Notes: generated from the sequence alone by a model not told the origin. 64,000 nucleotides of DNA from Bacillus cytotoxicus (GCF_023715645.1 NZ_JAMBOP010000016.1:28742-92741), one strand, 5' to 3'; positions 45,069 to 56,028 are shown, counted from the stretch's first letter. Numbers and translations are program-made.

Positions 45069-47240
45069 ATGAATATACGTAAATTTCATACCAACAAAGG
45101 AGCAGGATTCTTCATTAAGGTGTTTCTCCTGCTCTTTTTTCTGTTGTTAGCACGCTTTCTTTATATTCAAGCAACGAAAACAGTGCATGGAGTGGATTTA
45201 AAGCAAATTGCACAGCAAAAACATAATAAAAAGGATGTACTTGAAGCAAATCGAGGAACGATTTACGACCAGAATGGTTACGTACTTGCCCAGGATGCAA
45301 ATTCGTATAAAATGGTTGCTGCACTAAAAGGGCAAGAGCCTGTGAAAGACAAAGAAGATGCGGCAGAGAAAATATCGAAAGTACTTGAGGTTGATAAAAA
45401 TGAAATTTTACAGTATTTAAATAAAAATGCTGCACAAGTAGAGTTCGGAAAGATTGGAAAAAACTTAACGAAAGAAAAGAAAGTTCAAATTGAGGATCTG
45501 AAGATCGATGGAATATCTTTTGTTACTGAAAAAGCAAGAATATATCCGAATGGAGATTTTGCCTCTTACATACTTGGATTTGCGAAACCGAATGATAAAG
45601 GTATAGCAGAAGGGAAATTTGGACTGGAACAGAGCTTAGATAAATATTTACGAGCTTCTAACGGAAGCATGAAGTATACAGGAGATACGAAAGGTATTGC
45701 GTTAGATAGTGGGAAACAGTCTGTGAATCCGCCTAAAAAAGGAGATAATGTATATTTAACACTCGACCAACGAATTCAAGGTTTTCTAGAAGATACGATG
45801 GAAGAAGCTGAAAAACATTATGATCCGTCCATGTTAATTGGAGTCGTAGCAGATCCGAAAACAGGAAAGATTTTAGCGATGTCTAGCAGACCAAGTTTCG
45901 ATCCAAATAATCGAGATATTCAATACTTTTTAAATGATCCGATTGCAAACGCGTATGAACCAGGTTCAACGATGAAAATCTTTACATTAGCAGCTGCCAT
46001 TAATGAGGGAGTATATAAAGGACAAGATTATTATCAATCTGGTAGATATAAAGTGGGGAATGCGGAAATTAAAGATCACAATGGTGGATCAGGTTGGGGT
46101 TCTATAACGTTTGACGAGGGAGTTGAGCGCTCTTCGAACGTTGCTTTTGCTATTTTAGGAAATGAAAAGCTAGGACCTGATCGTTTTCGTCAATATATTC
46201 ATAAGTTTGGTTTGGATGAAAAGACAGGTATTGATTTACCTGGAGAAGGCGGAAATACAATTTTATTTGATAAGAAAATTCAGCAAGTAACAACAGCATT
46301 TGGACAAGGTTCAACTGTAACTCCAATTCAACTTGTACAAGCGGCTACTGCAATTGCTAACGATGGGAAAATGATGAAGCCTTATATGGTGGATCAAATT
46401 GTAGATCCATTGGATAATAAAGTTGTCTTGAAACACAGTCCAGAGGAAGTAGGGAAACCGGTCACAAAAGAGACTGCATCGCAAGTAAGGCAACTGTTAG
46501 AACGAGTTGTAACATCGCCGAAAGGGACTGGGACGATGTATAAACTTGATGGATATTCCGTTGGTGGTAAAACAGGAACAGCACAAATTCCAGATGGAAA
46601 AGGCGGTTATATGACAGGGAAAAATAATTATATTTTCTCCTTCCTTGGCATGGCGCCAATGGATGACCCGCAGCTTGTCGTCTATTTAGCAATTAAGCAG
46701 CCTAAATTGAAAGACACTGAAAATGGTGCACAGCCGTTGTCCGAAATGTTTAAATCTGTTACGAAAAATAGTTTGGAGTATTTAAAAATTAAGCCGAATG
46801 AAATAAAAGATGTGAAAAAACAAGTAAACCAGCAGCAAGATACTGTTCCAAATGTAACAGGTAAAACAATGGAAGAAGCAAAAGGAATATTGGAAAAGTC
46901 GAAGTTCAGACCTGTTATTTTAGGAGATGGGAAAATCGGACAACAAGTGCCAAAGGCGAATGAAAAAACGCTATCAGGCGACCGCGTATTCTTAGTAGGA
47001 AATCAACCGAACATGCCAAATATTAATGGTTGGTCAATTCGTGATGTGATGAATTTAGCGACAATATTAAACCTAGATTTGAAGCTTTCAGGCACAGGAT
47101 ATGTAACAGAACAAAGTGTCGCTGAAGGCACTCCTTTACAAGAAAGAATGCAGGTAGAAGTAAAACTTGAACCGCCTCTTGAACCGCAGCAAGAAGCAGA
47201 GCAGGCACCAAATAAGAAGGAAAAGAAAGAGGGCACGTAA
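45069..47240 (+). CDS. pbpB: septal transpeptidase PBP2B (class B PBP)
   Basis: A 723-residue FtsI-type protein: N-terminal membrane helix (about 14-33), PBP dimerisation domain (about 55-230), transpeptidase domain with Ser300 in PGSTMK, SSN (SSNVAF) and KTGTAQ, then two PASTA domains (VPNVTGKTMEEAKG and MPNINGWSIRDVMN) and a Glu/Lys-rich tail. It works with FtsW at the septum. Twenty bases separate it from ftsL. Confidence 0.96.
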   Translation: MNIRKFHTNKGAGFFIKVFLLLFFLLLARFLYIQATKTVHGVDLKQIAQQKHNKKDVLEANRGTIYDQNGYVLAQDANSYKMVAALKGQEPVKDKEDAAEKISKVLEVDKNEILQYLNKNAAQVEFGKIGKNLTKEKKVQIEDLKIDGISFVTEKARIYPNGDFASYILGFAKPNDKGIAEGKFGLEQSLDKYLRASNGSMKYTGDTKGIALDSGKQSVNPPKKGDNVYLTLDQRIQGFLEDTMEEAEKHYDPSMLIGVVADPKTGKILAMSSRPSFDPNNRDIQYFLNDPIANAYEPGSTMKIFTLAAAINEGVYKGQDYYQSGRYKVGNAEIKDHNGGSGWGSITFDEGVERSSNVAFAILGNEKLGPDRFRQYIHKFGLDEKTGIDLPGEGGNTILFDKKIQQVTTAFGQGSTVTPIQLVQAATAIANDGKMMKPYMVDQIVDPLDNKVVLKHSPEEVGKPVTKETASQVRQLLERVVTSPKGTGTMYKLDGYSVGGKTGTAQIPDGKGGYMTGKNNYIFSFLGMAPMDDPQLVVYLAIKQPKLKDTENGAQPLSEMFKSVTKNSLEYLKIKPNEIKDVKKQVNQQQDTVPNVTGKTMEEAKGILEKSKFRPVILGDGKIGQQVPKANEKTLSGDRVFLVGNQPNMPNINGWSIRDVMNLATILNLDLKLSGTGYVTEQSVAEGTPLQERMQVEVKLEPPLEPQQEAEQAPNKKEKKEGT

Positions 47241-47280
47241 CATAGGAGAAGTGAACGTGTTCTAATGAAACAAGTACAAG

Positions 47281-47288
47281 CATATATT
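47281..47288 (+). promoter_or_regulatory. candidate SigE -10 element of spoVD
   Basis: CATATATT at 47281-47288 fits the SigE -10 consensus (CATACAnT) at seven of eight positions. CTAATG about 14 bases upstream is a weak -35. In B. subtilis spoVD has a SigE promoter. A start near 47295 would remove most of the left arm of the hairpin at 47284-47325. Confidence 0.5.
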
Positions 47289-47325
47289 GGAACAAGCTAG
47301 GCGTAAAGGAGGCTTGTTCCAATAT
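47284..47325 (+). promoter_or_regulatory. perfect hairpin covering the spoVD start site
   Basis: The 14-base arms ATATTGGAACAAGC (47284-47297) and GCTTGTTCCAATAT (47312-47325) are perfectly complementary. The AAAGGAGG site (47305-47312) is in the loop and the ATG (47324-47326) begins in the right arm. Confidence 0.85.
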
Positions 47326-49240
47326 GCGTGTATCAAATGTAACGGTAAGAAAAAGACTTATTTTTGTGCTGATTTTTGGTATACTTATTTTTACAATTAT
47401 TGATATTCGTCTTGGATATGTACAGTTTTTTCTTGGAAATATGTTAACAGATCGTGCGAAAGATTCATGGAGTCGTAATATTACATTTGAACCTGAACGG
47501 GGGAAAATTGTAGATCGTAATGGTGTGGAACTTGCAACAAATAAAAGTGCACCAACTGTCTTTGTGGTACCAAGGCAAATTGAAAAACCAGCAGAGACTG
47601 CAGAGAAATTAGCTGCAGTTTTAGGTGTGTCGAAAGAAGAGATCTATCAACGCCTTACGAAAAAAGAGTCTATAGTCAGATTAGATAAAGGTGGACGGAA
47701 AATTTCCCATGATAAGGCCAAAGAAGTTAGAGCTTTAAGTTTGAAAGGTGTATATATTGCTGAAGATTCAATTCGATACTATCCGTTTGGCAAGTATTTA
47801 TCACACGTGCTTGGGTTTGCTGGGAGTGATAATCAAGGGCTTATGGGGCTGGAGTCATATTATGACAAAGAGTTAAATGGTGACAAAGGATATGTCCGTT
47901 TTTTTGCTGATGCGAAAGGACAACGCATGCCGAACATAGGGGATGATTATAAAGAACCTGGTGACGGCTTAAATTTAAAGTTGACAATTGATTCGCGTAT
48001 TCAGACAATTATGGAGAGAGAATTAAATATTGCAGAGTCTACGTATCATCCAGATGGAATCATCGCAATTGCAATGAATCCAAATAACGGTGAAATATTA
48101 GGTATGTCTAGTCGTCCGAGTTTTGATCCAGCTGATTTCAAAAGTGTTTCACCAGAAGTGTTTAACCGAAATCTTCCGGTCTGGAGTACTTATGAACCAG
48201 GATCCACGTTTAAAATTATTACCCTTGCAGCTGCTTTAAATGAAAAATTAGTAGACTTGGAGAAAGATACGTTTTATGATGATGGAGCGGCAGAAGTTGG
48301 CGGCGCAACACTGCGGTGTTGGAAAGCGGGAGGGCATGGCAGCCAAACGTTTTTAGAGGTTGTTCAAAATTCTTGTAACCCAGGTTTTATAGAACTTGGT
48401 GACCGTTTAGGAAAAGAAAAGTTGTTTCAATATATCCGTGATTTTGGATTTGGACAAAAAACAGGTATTGATTTACAAGGAGAAGGTAAAGGGATTTTAT
48501 TTGATTTAAAAAAAGTAGGACCTGTTGAACAAGCGACTACAGCGTTTGGTCAAGGAGTCTCTGTTACCCCGATACAACAAGTAGCAGCAGTAGCGGCTGC
48601 TGTAAATGGAGGCACGTTATATCAGCCTTATATTGCGAAAGAATTTTTAGACCCAACTACAAATAAAATAATTAGAAAAAAAACGCCTGTTACAAAGAAA
48701 CAAGTGATTTCCAAGGAAACATCTGAAAAGGTCCGTTATGCACTTGAGAATGTTGTTGCGAAAGGTTCAGGTAACAAAGCATTTATTGATGGGTATCGTG
48801 TTGGAGGGAAAACAGGTACAGCACAAAAAGTAAAAGATGGGAAATATTTGGATAACAATTATGTCGTATCATTTATTGGGTTTGCTCCAGCGGATGATCC
48901 ACAAATTGTTGTATATGTTGCTGTAGATAATCCAAAGGGAATTACACAATTTGGCGGAGTGGTTGCTGCACCAATCGTTGGGAATATTCTTCGTGATGTC
49001 TTACCGGTTATGGGGGTAGAGCCTAGAAAAGAGCAAATCGAAAAGAAATTAACTTGGGATGAGACGCCATTAGTAGAAGTCCCTAATATAGTAGGGATGG
49101 AACGAAAGGAATTACAAAGTCAACTTGTTGACCTACAAATTGATGCTAGCGGTGATGGAAACAAAGTGGTTGAACAGTCTCCAAAACCAGGTACGAAAGT
49201 AAAAGCAGGATCCAAAGTTCGAATATATTTTAATAAGTAA
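47324..49240 (+). CDS. spoVD: sporulation-specific class B PBP SpoVD
   Basis: A 638-residue paralogue of PBP2B for spore cortex peptidoglycan, partner of SpoVE. It has an N-terminal membrane helix (about 11-30), PBP dimerisation domain, transpeptidase domain with Ser294 in PGSTFK (same number as in B. subtilis), SCN (NSCNPG) and KTGTAQ, and a single PASTA domain at the end. Cysteines near the active site (TLRCWKAGG and NSCNP) fit the redox control by StoA known for SpoVD. Its start lies in a hairpin. Confidence 0.96.
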   Translation: MRVSNVTVRKRLIFVLIFGILIFTIIDIRLGYVQFFLGNMLTDRAKDSWSRNITFEPERGKIVDRNGVELATNKSAPTVFVVPRQIEKPAETAEKLAAVLGVSKEEIYQRLTKKESIVRLDKGGRKISHDKAKEVRALSLKGVYIAEDSIRYYPFGKYLSHVLGFAGSDNQGLMGLESYYDKELNGDKGYVRFFADAKGQRMPNIGDDYKEPGDGLNLKLTIDSRIQTIMERELNIAESTYHPDGIIAIAMNPNNGEILGMSSRPSFDPADFKSVSPEVFNRNLPVWSTYEPGSTFKIITLAAALNEKLVDLEKDTFYDDGAAEVGGATLRCWKAGGHGSQTFLEVVQNSCNPGFIELGDRLGKEKLFQYIRDFGFGQKTGIDLQGEGKGILFDLKKVGPVEQATTAFGQGVSVTPIQQVAAVAAAVNGGTLYQPYIAKEFLDPTTNKIIRKKTPVTKKQVISKETSEKVRYALENVVAKGSGNKAFIDGYRVGGKTGTAQKVKDGKYLDNNYVVSFIGFAPADDPQIVVYVAVDNPKGITQFGGVVAAPIVGNILRDVLPVMGVEPRKEQIEKKLTWDETPLVEVPNIVGMERKELQSQLVDLQIDASGDGNKVVEQSPKPGTKVKAGSKVRIYFNK

Positions 49241-49281
49241 GTATGAGGGCATATGTGTACGATATAATAACACTCAACGAA

Positions 49282-49460
49282 TTATATATAAATTGAAAAA
49301 ACGATATAAAAACCCTTTTCCTTTTTTTGGGGGACGAGGGCATCTGGCCGTGCAGAGAAGCGGTCAGGGCCTTTTTCTGCCACATGCGAGGTTTAAAATA
49401 AAGGGAGCAAGCATATTTTATTCTGCACAGTAATTACTTATAGGATGAAAAATTAAAATG
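49282..49460 (-). repeat. MITE-like dispersed repeat, degenerate copy I
   Basis: Reverse orientation. TTATATATAAATTGAAAAAAC, CGATATAAAAACCC, then GAGGGCATCTGGCCGTGCAG, GGTCAGGGCCTTTTTCTGCC and TTCTGCACAGTAATTACTTATAG. The right outer end is hard to define. Confidence 0.75.
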
Positions 49461-49520
49461 ATTTTATTTACAGTAGTGAGATGTTTGATTTCCATTGCAT
49501 GTTGGGTAAATATATGACAT

Positions 49521-49560
49521 TCTTATTAATGGAGTGCTTTGAAAGCCTCCATTAATAAGA
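49521..49560 (+). other. perfect inverted repeat before murE
   Basis: The arms TCTTATTAATGGAG (49521-49534) and CTCCATTAATAAGA (49547-49560) pair over 14 bp, and the inner GCTTT/AAAGC extends the stem after a one-base bulge. No T-run follows. It ends 31 bases before the murE ATG. Confidence 0.8.
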
Positions 49561-49591
49561 GGTAAATAAAGAGCGGAGAGGATTTAAAGAA

Positions 49592-51067
49592 ATGAAGTTG
49601 CATACACTTGTATCAAGTTTGCATGATTTTCCAGTCATTCCAATTGAAAATCCAGAAATTACATCAATTGAAGCAGATTCACGTAAGGTGACAACTGGAA
49701 GTTTATTTGTGTGTATAAAAGGTTATACGGTTGATAGTCATGAATTTGCTATGCAAGCAGCCGCGCAAGGTGCGGCTGCTATTGTTGCGGAAAGGCCTAT
49801 TGATGTTGACGTTCCAGTTGTACTTGTTAAAGATACAGTACGTTCTTTAGCAATGTTAGCTGATTCTTTTTATGGACAGCCGACGCAAAAGTTACACTTA
49901 ATTGGAATTACAGGTACAAATGGAAAGACAACAACATCGCATATAATGAACGAAATTATGCGCGCCCATGGACATAAAACGGGGCTGATTGGGACAATTA
50001 ATATGAAAATAGGTGATGAAACGTATGAGGTGAAAAACACAACACCTGATGCATTAACATTACAAAAAACGTTCGCTAAAATGGTTGAACAAAATGTAAA
50101 TAGCGCTGTTATGGAAGTATCTTCACATGCATTGCGTCTTGGAAGAGTGCATGGATGTGACTATGATGTAGCGGTGTTTACAAACTTAACGCAAGATCAT
50201 TTAGATTATCATAAAACGATGGAAGAGTATAAATATGCAAAAGCCTTGCTGTTTGCACAGCTTGGTAATAGCTATCATCATAATCGTGTAAAGTACGCTG
50301 TATTAAATAATGACGACGCTGCAACAATAGATTTTACAAAAAGTACAGCAGCAACAGTAATTACGTATGGGATTAATACAAAAAGTGATATAATGGCGAA
50401 AAACATTGAGATGACAAGTGCTGGCACGGCGTTTACACTCGTAACTCCAAATGAAAGTATTGCTATCACGATGAAACTAATTGGGAAGTTTAATGTATAT
50501 AATGTATTAGCTGCAACAGCTGCATGTCTTATTTCTGGTGTAGCATTACAAACAATTATCGATGTTGTGAAAGAATTAAAAGGTGTTCCTGGCCGCTTTG
50601 AAGTTGTTGATAGAGGACAAGATTTTACTGTCATTGTTGATTATGCGCATACACCAGATAGTTTAGAAAATGTATTGTTGACAACGAAACAATTTGCAAA
50701 AGGTAATGTGTATTGTATTGTTGGATGCGGCGGAGATCGAGATCGTACGAAGCGACCAATTATGGCTAGTGTTGCAACGAATTACGCAACGCATGCGATT
50801 TATACATCAGATAACCCACGCAGCGAACAGCCCAAAGCAATTCTTGATGATATGACAGAAGGTGTAAAAGGGAATAACTATGAAGTAATTGTTGATCGAA
50901 AAGAAGCAATCTCTCATGCTATTGCCGAGGCAAAAGCGGGAGATATTATTGTAATTGCAGGTAAAGGTCATGAGACATATCAAATTATTGGTACAGAAGT
51001 GCACCATTTTGACGATCGTGAGGTTGCTGGGGAGGCGATTGCACAACGTTTAAGCATGAAGGAATAA
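49592..51067 (+). CDS. murE: UDP-MurNAc-L-Ala-D-Glu:meso-diaminopimelate ligase
   Basis: A 491-residue Mur ligase. ATP-binding loop [13 protein letters not shown], central [11 protein letters not shown], and the DNPR motif ([10 protein letters not shown]) that selects meso-diaminopimelate over lysine. The full family length is present. GGAGAGG is 8 bases before the ATG. It begins the murE-mraY-murD operon. Confidence 0.96.
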   Translation: MKLHTLVSSLHDFPVIPIENPEITSIEADSRKVTTGSLFVCIKGYTVDSHEFAMQAAAQGAAAIVAERPIDVDVPVVLVKDTVRSLAMLADSFYGQPTQKLHLIGITGTNGKTTTSHIMNEIMRAHGHKTGLIGTINMKIGDETYEVKNTTPDALTLQKTFAKMVEQNVNSAVMEVSSHALRLGRVHGCDYDVAVFTNLTQDHLDYHKTMEEYKYAKALLFAQLGNSYHHNRVKYAVLNNDDAATIDFTKSTAATVITYGINTKSDIMAKNIEMTSAGTAFTLVTPNESIAITMKLIGKFNVYNVLAATAACLISGVALQTIIDVVKELKGVPGRFEVVDRGQDFTVIVDYAHTPDSLENVLLTTKQFAKGNVYCIVGCGGDRDRTKRPIMASVATNYATHAIYTSDNPRSEQPKAILDDMTEGVKGNNYEVIVDRKEAISHAIAEAKAGDIIVIAGKGHETYQIIGTEVHHFDDREVAGEAIAQRLSMKE

Positions 51068-51090
51068 CAACAAGAGAGGGGGGACTGAAT

Positions 51091-52062
51091 ATGCTTGAAC
51101 AAGGATTATTAATTACAGTAGGGGTGGCGTTTTTAATTTCGGTTGCGTTGTCACCAATTTTTATTCCATTTTTACGTCGTTTAAAATTTGGGCAGAGCAT
51201 TCGAGATGAAGGACCAAAATCACATCAAAAGAAATCGGGAACACCGACCATGGGCGGAATTGTTATTTTTATTTCAATTATGATTACGTCTATTATTATG
51301 ATGTTTAAATTTCAAAAAGGTGCTGAGACGTATTTATTGCTTCTTGTTACATTTGGCTATGGTTTAATTGGATTTTTAGATGATTACATTAAAGTTGTTA
51401 AAAAACGAAATCTCGGTTTAACATCAAAGCAAAAATTGGTAGGACAATTTATTATTGCAGTAGCTTTCTTTATCATTGCAAAAGGACAAGGATTTGATAC
51501 ACATTTAATGATTCCAGGTACGGAAATTAAGTTTGACCTACACTGGGCGTACTTTATTCTCGTGCTCTTTATGCTGATAGGAGCTTCAAATGCAGTTAAC
51601 TTAACAGATGGTTTAGATGGATTATTAGCAGGAACGGCTGCTATTGCATTTGGGGCGTATAGTATTATTGCATTTGCTCAGGAACAGTACACAATTGCTA
51701 TTTTTTGTATGGCAGTTGTGGGAGCTGTATTAGGATTTTTAGTATTTAATGCTCATCCCGCAAAAGTATTTATGGGAGACACGGGATCTTTAGCTCTCGG
51801 CGGTGCTTTAGCTGCTGTTTCCATTTTAACGAAAACAGAATTATTATTAGTTATCATTGGTGGAATGTTTGTTATTGAGACACTCTCTGTTATTATTCAG
51901 GTTGTGTCGTTTAAAACGAGAGGAAAGCGTGTATTCAAAATGAGTCCGCTTCATCACCACTATGAATTATGTGGTTGGTCAGAATGGCGAGTAGTTGTAA
52001 CATTTTGGTCAGTCGGACTTTTATTTGCAGTGTTAGGAATTTATATCGGAGTGTGGATGTAA
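51091..52062 (+). CDS. mraY: phospho-MurNAc-pentapeptide transferase
   Basis: A 323-residue protein with ten membrane helices that makes lipid I. Catalytic segments are [12 protein letters not shown] (the aspartate pair), [27 protein letters not shown] and [12 protein letters not shown]. It ends on the base before the murD start codon. Confidence 0.97.
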   Translation: MLEQGLLITVGVAFLISVALSPIFIPFLRRLKFGQSIRDEGPKSHQKKSGTPTMGGIVIFISIMITSIIMMFKFQKGAETYLLLLVTFGYGLIGFLDDYIKVVKKRNLGLTSKQKLVGQFIIAVAFFIIAKGQGFDTHLMIPGTEIKFDLHWAYFILVLFMLIGASNAVNLTDGLDGLLAGTAAIAFGAYSIIAFAQEQYTIAIFCMAVVGAVLGFLVFNAHPAKVFMGDTGSLALGGALAAVSILTKTELLLVIIGGMFVIETLSVIIQVVSFKTRGKRVFKMSPLHHHYELCGWSEWRVVVTFWSVGLLFAVLGIYIGVWM

Positions 52063-53415
52063 TTGAAAACGATAACTGACTATCGAAATAAAAATATTCT
52101 TGTATTAGGTATGGCAAAAAGCGGTTATGCGGCAGCTGTTTTATTAAAAAAACTTGGAGCGAATGTGATTGTAAATGATAGCAAGCCGCTAGCTGAAAAT
52201 CCATTAGCGAAAGAGTTACAAAGTCAAGGTATGGAGGTTGTATGTGGCGGACATCCTTTAGAAATATTAGAAAAAAATATTTCTGTCGTTGTAAAAAATC
52301 CAGGAATTCCGTATTCTAATCCATTACTTGTAGCGGCAAAAGAAAAAAATATTCCGATTATAACAGAAGTAGAATTAGCGTATCGTATTTCGGATGCTCC
52401 GTTTATCGGGATTACAGGATCGAATGGGAAAACAACGACAACAACATTAACATTTGAAATGTTAAAAGAAGGAGAAAAACATCCTGTTATTGCTGGAAAT
52501 ATCGGCACGGTAGCATGTGAAGTTGCACAATGTGTAACGGAACATGAAGTGGTCGTAACAGAACTTTCTTCCTTTCAATTAATGGGGATTGAAACATTTC
52601 AACCGAAGATTGCGGTGTTGTTAAACTTATTCGAAGCACATTTAGATTATCATGGTACGAAGAAAGAATACGGCTTAGCAAAAGCGAATATCTTTAAAAA
52701 CCAAAATGAAAATGACTATAGCATCATTAACGCTGACGATGAAGAGGTAATGATGTTGTCTGAGCAAAGTAAAGGACAAAAAGTGTACTTTTCTACGACG
52801 AAAATCATTGAAGATGGTGCGTGCATAAAAGACGGCGCTCTTTACTTCAAAGGTGAAAGAGTGATTGATGTTCAAGATATCGTATTGCCGGGGAAACATA
52901 GTTTAGAGAATATACTAGCTGCTATGAGCATTGCAAAGCTTATGGGGACTGCAAATGAAGCGATTATAGCGGTCTTAAAACGGTTTACAGGTGTAAAGCA
53001 TCGTTTAGAATATGTAACGACAATTCAAAACCGTAAGTTTTATAATGATTCGAAAGCAACAAATATGTTGGCGACAGAAAAAGCATTGTCCGCATTTGCG
53101 AAACCAGTCATTTTATTAGCTGGTGGACTAGATCGCGGGAATGAATTTGATGAATTAATTCCATACTTTGAGAATGTGAAGGCGTTATTTACATTTGGAC
53201 AAACTGCACCGAAGCTTGTTAAGGTGGCAGAAAAAGCTGGAATGAAAGTTATTAAATGTGTCGATCATGTGGAACAAGCGGTACAAGAGGCGTTTGCTCT
53301 GTCTGAAGAAGGAGATGTAATTCTCTTATCTCCAGCATGTGCAAGCTGGGATCAATTTAAAACATTTGAAGAAAGAGGAGACATGTTTATACAAGCTGTG
53401 CATAAGCTAGTATAA
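52063..53415 (+). CDS. murD: UDP-MurNAc-L-alanine:D-glutamate ligase
   Basis: A 450-residue Mur ligase with [12 protein letters not shown] at the start, [14 protein letters not shown] for ATP binding, [12 protein letters not shown] and the KHRLEYV and DSKATN segments. The TTG start at 52063 abuts the mraY stop with no gap; GGAG is about 12 bases upstream inside mraY. It ends at a hairpin that resembles the short dispersed repeat. Confidence 0.95.
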   Translation: MKTITDYRNKNILVLGMAKSGYAAAVLLKKLGANVIVNDSKPLAENPLAKELQSQGMEVVCGGHPLEILEKNISVVVKNPGIPYSNPLLVAAKEKNIPIITEVELAYRISDAPFIGITGSNGKTTTTTLTFEMLKEGEKHPVIAGNIGTVACEVAQCVTEHEVVVTELSSFQLMGIETFQPKIAVLLNLFEAHLDYHGTKKEYGLAKANIFKNQNENDYSIINADDEEVMMLSEQSKGQKVYFSTTKIIEDGACIKDGALYFKGERVIDVQDIVLPGKHSLENILAAMSIAKLMGTANEAIIAVLKRFTGVKHRLEYVTTIQNRKFYNDSKATNMLATEKALSAFAKPVILLAGGLDRGNEFDELIPYFENVKALFTFGQTAPKLVKVAEKAGMKVIKCVDHVEQAVQEAFALSEEGDVILLSPACASWDQFKTFEERGDMFIQAVHKLV

Positions 53416-53462
53416 AGTGAAAGAATCATCAGTGGATTATCCCTACTGATGATTCTTTTGTA
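53413..53462 (+). terminator. terminator of murE-mraY-murD, derived from the AAAGTGAAA repeat
   Basis: AAAGTGAAAGAATCATCAGTGG resembles the head of the short repeat family, and its arms AAGAATCATCAGT / ACTGATGATTCTTTT form a 13-bp stem with a T-run. Confidence 0.8.
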
Positions 53463-53484
53463 GGTAGAATAATGTGAAGTTTCT

Positions 53485-53636
53485 GTAACTACTCGGTCAT
53501 TCTATGAAAAATAGACAGAAAAGCATTTTTTAAAATGGTCGAGAGGGACTGTCAATGCACAAGGAGTGGTCAGGGCCTTTTCCTGCCACGCGCAAAGTTT
53601 TAAAACAAAGAAAGGTAGCAAGGTTAACGAAAAGCT
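53485..53636 (-). repeat. MITE-like dispersed repeat, type 2, truncated copy J
   Basis: The left end GTAACTACTCGGTCATTCTAT and the core (GAGAGGGACTGTCAATGCAC, GGTCAGGGCCTTTTCCTGCC, AACAAAGAAAGGTAGCAAG) are present. The right outer end is missing; it stops shortly before the spoVE ribosome binding site. Confidence 0.75.
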
Positions 53637-53659
53637 ATATTCCAAAGAGGTGATACTTA

Positions 53660-54757
53660 TTGCCAACAAAAAAGACGCCTGATTTTATTCTTATAATTGT
53701 AACTTTGTTACTTTTGACGATAGGAATGGTGATGGTATACAGTGCTAGCGCTGTATGGGCTTCGTATAAAATGGGAGATTCGTTCTTTTTTGCAAAACGT
53801 CAATTGTTATTTGCGGGGCTTGGTGTCGTTGCTATGTTTTTTATTATGAAGATTGATTATTGGGTGTGGCGTACATATTCTAAAGTGATTTTACTCATTT
53901 GTTTTGTTCTCCTTATATTAGTTTTAATTCCGGGTATTGGACTGTTGCGCGGCGGGGCCCGAAGTTGGATTGGGATAGGAGCATTCTCAATTCAGCCTTC
54001 GGAGTTTATGAAGTTTGCAATGATTATTTTTTTAGCGAAATTTTTATCGGAAAAACAAAAAATGATTACGTCTTTTAAACGAGGATTGCTTCCTTCGCTT
54101 AGTTTTGTATTTGTTGCATTTGGCATGATTATGCTGCAACCAGACTTGGGAACGGGAACCGTAATGGTGGGAACTTGTATTGTTATGATTTTTGCTTCGG
54201 GAGCACGAATTTTTCATTTTGCTATGTTAGGGTTAATAGGAGTTGCAGGATTTGTTGGGCTTATTGCATCAGCACCATATCGAATGAAAAGGATTACATC
54301 TTATTTAGATCCATGGTCGGATCCGCTTGGAAGTGGATTCCAAATTATTCAATCGTTACTTGCGATCGGACCAGGCGGGTTATTTGGTCTTGGTCTTGGG
54401 CAAAGCAGACAAAAATTTCTTTACTTACCAGAGCCGCAAACAGACTTTATTTTTGCGATCCTCTCTGAAGAATTAGGTTTTATTGGCGGTTCGTTTGTGT
54501 TATTATTATTTAGCCTGTTGTTATGGCGTGGGATTCGAGTAGCGTTAGGAGCGCCAGACTTATACGGAACTTTTTTGGCAGTCGGGATTGTGGCGATGAT
54601 TGCGATTCAAGTGATGATTAACATCGGCGTTGTAACTGGCCTAATGCCAGTTACAGGAATTACCTTACCGTTTTTAAGCTATGGTGGGTCTAGTTTGACC
54701 CTTATGTTAATGGCGGTTGGAGTGTTACTAAATATAAGTCGGCATTCTCGCTACTAA
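53660..54757 (+). CDS. spoVE: sporulation SEDS glycosyltransferase SpoVE
   Basis: A 365-residue FtsW paralogue with about ten membrane helices, IQPSEFMKFAMII, MLQPDLGTGTVMV, YLPEPQTDFIFAILSEELGF and PFLSYGGSSL. In B. subtilis it is required for cortex synthesis with SpoVD. It lacks the long charged tail of the FtsW at 14.3 kb. The TTG start follows AAAGAGGTGAT by 6 to 8 bases. Confidence 0.93.
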   Translation: MPTKKTPDFILIIVTLLLLTIGMVMVYSASAVWASYKMGDSFFFAKRQLLFAGLGVVAMFFIMKIDYWVWRTYSKVILLICFVLLILVLIPGIGLLRGGARSWIGIGAFSIQPSEFMKFAMIIFLAKFLSEKQKMITSFKRGLLPSLSFVFVAFGMIMLQPDLGTGTVMVGTCIVMIFASGARIFHFAMLGLIGVAGFVGLIASAPYRMKRITSYLDPWSDPLGSGFQIIQSLLAIGPGGLFGLGLGQSRQKFLYLPEPQTDFIFAILSEELGFIGGSFVLLLFSLLLWRGIRVALGAPDLYGTFLAVGIVAMIAIQVMINIGVVTGLMPVTGITLPFLSYGGSSLTLMLMAVGVLLNISRHSRY

Positions 54758-54784
54758 ACCCTGTTTTTATGACAGGGTTTTTCG
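54756..54784 (+). terminator. terminator of spoVE
   Basis: The stem AAACCCTGT/ACAGGGTTT is followed by TTCG. It overlaps the stop. Confidence 0.8.
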
Positions 54785-54828
54785 TATGTAAAAATGGAAA
54801 CTAAGCGATTGACACATGAATAGCATAC

Positions 54829-54900
54829 AGTGAAATTTACAACCAGTAAGGTTAGTTAAACAAATCGAACTTTAATTGCCTGGCAGTAGTGGGATAATAG
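54829..54900 (+). repeat. long copy of the short dispersed repeat, copy 7
   Basis: CAGTGAAATTTACAACCAGT, then GTTAGTTAAACAAATCGAAC, TTTAATTGCCTGGCAGTAG and TGGGATAATAG. It resembles the copy at 60735 and lies between spoVE and murG. Confidence 0.6.
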
Positions 54901-54924
54901 AAAAAAGAAGTGGAGGAATAGACA

Positions 54925-56028
54925 GTGCGAGTATTAGTCAGTGGTGGCGGAACAGGTGGGCACATTTATCCAGCCCTTGCATTAATTCGAGAAATCAAAA
55001 AAATTCATCCCGAAGCAAGATTTTTATATATTGGTACAGAAAATGGTTTGGAGAGTAAAATTGTTCGCAAAGCTGGGATACCTTTTCAATCCATTGTGAT
55101 TAGTGGGTTCAAGCGTAAATTATCAATTGATAATGTGAAAACGGTAATGCGTTTTGTGAAAGGTGTACAGGATAGTAAACGGTACATACGTCGTTTTAAT
55201 CCAGATGTTGTTATTGGAACAGGTGGTTATGTATGTGGTCCGGTTGTATACGCAGCAGCTAAAATTGGTATTCCAACAATTGTCCACGAACAAAATAGTG
55301 TACCTGGTGTAACAAATAAATTTTTGAGCCGTTATGTGAATAAAGTAGCGGTTTGTTTTGAAGCGGCAGTAGAACATTTCCCGCAAAATAAAGTTGTGAT
55401 GACAGGGAACCCTCGTGCTTCAGAAGTAATGAATCAAAATGGTATGAAAGGCAAGCGTTCTGTCAGTTTATCTCTTTCAAAAAAATCAGTGTTAATTTTT
55501 GGAGGAAGCCGAGGAGCTAGACCAATTAATGATGCATTTTTAGAAGCAATTGAACAATTTGGTAATAAAGCTTACGAAGTATTGTACGTTACAGGTGAAG
55601 TGCATTATGATAAGGTAATAGAATTGGTGAAACAAAAAGGGAATCCACATAATGTTATAATTAAGCCGTTCATTGATAATATGCCGGAAGTACTTACTGG
55701 GGTAGATCTTGTTGTTTCACGTGCAGGTGCCACAACGTTAGCTGAGTTGACAGCTTTAGGAAAGCCAAGTATTTTAATTCCAAGTCCATATGTTACAAAC
55801 AATCATCAAGAGAAAAATGCTCTTTCTGTTGTTGAAAAAGGGGCAGCAAAAATGCTCCTTGAAAAAGATTTAACAGGCGAAAGGCTTCTTGGTGATATCG
55901 ATGAAATTTTATTGGATACACAAAAATTACAAGATATGAAACTTGCTGCAAAGCAGTTAGGAATTCCAGATGCAGCAAACAAGTTATTTGAAGTGATGAA
56001 AAAACTTGTAGAAAATAACGTTAGGTGA
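54925..56028 (+). CDS. murG: UDP-GlcNAc:lipid I GlcNAc transferase MurG
   Basis: A 367-residue GT28-family enzyme that completes lipid II at the inner membrane face. Motifs: [15 protein letters not shown] at the start, [26 protein letters not shown] and [15 protein letters not shown]. The GTG follows GTGGAGGAA by 6 bases. murB follows after 50 bases. Confidence 0.96.
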   Translation: MRVLVSGGGTGGHIYPALALIREIKKIHPEARFLYIGTENGLESKIVRKAGIPFQSIVISGFKRKLSIDNVKTVMRFVKGVQDSKRYIRRFNPDVVIGTGGYVCGPVVYAAAKIGIPTIVHEQNSVPGVTNKFLSRYVNKVAVCFEAAVEHFPQNKVVMTGNPRASEVMNQNGMKGKRSVSLSLSKKSVLIFGGSRGARPINDAFLEAIEQFGNKAYEVLYVTGEVHYDKVIELVKQKGNPHNVIIKPFIDNMPEVLTGVDLVVSRAGATTLAELTALGKPSILIPSPYVTNNHQEKNALSVVEKGAAKMLLEKDLTGERLLGDIDEILLDTQKLQDMKLAAKQLGIPDAANKLFEVMKKLVENNVR

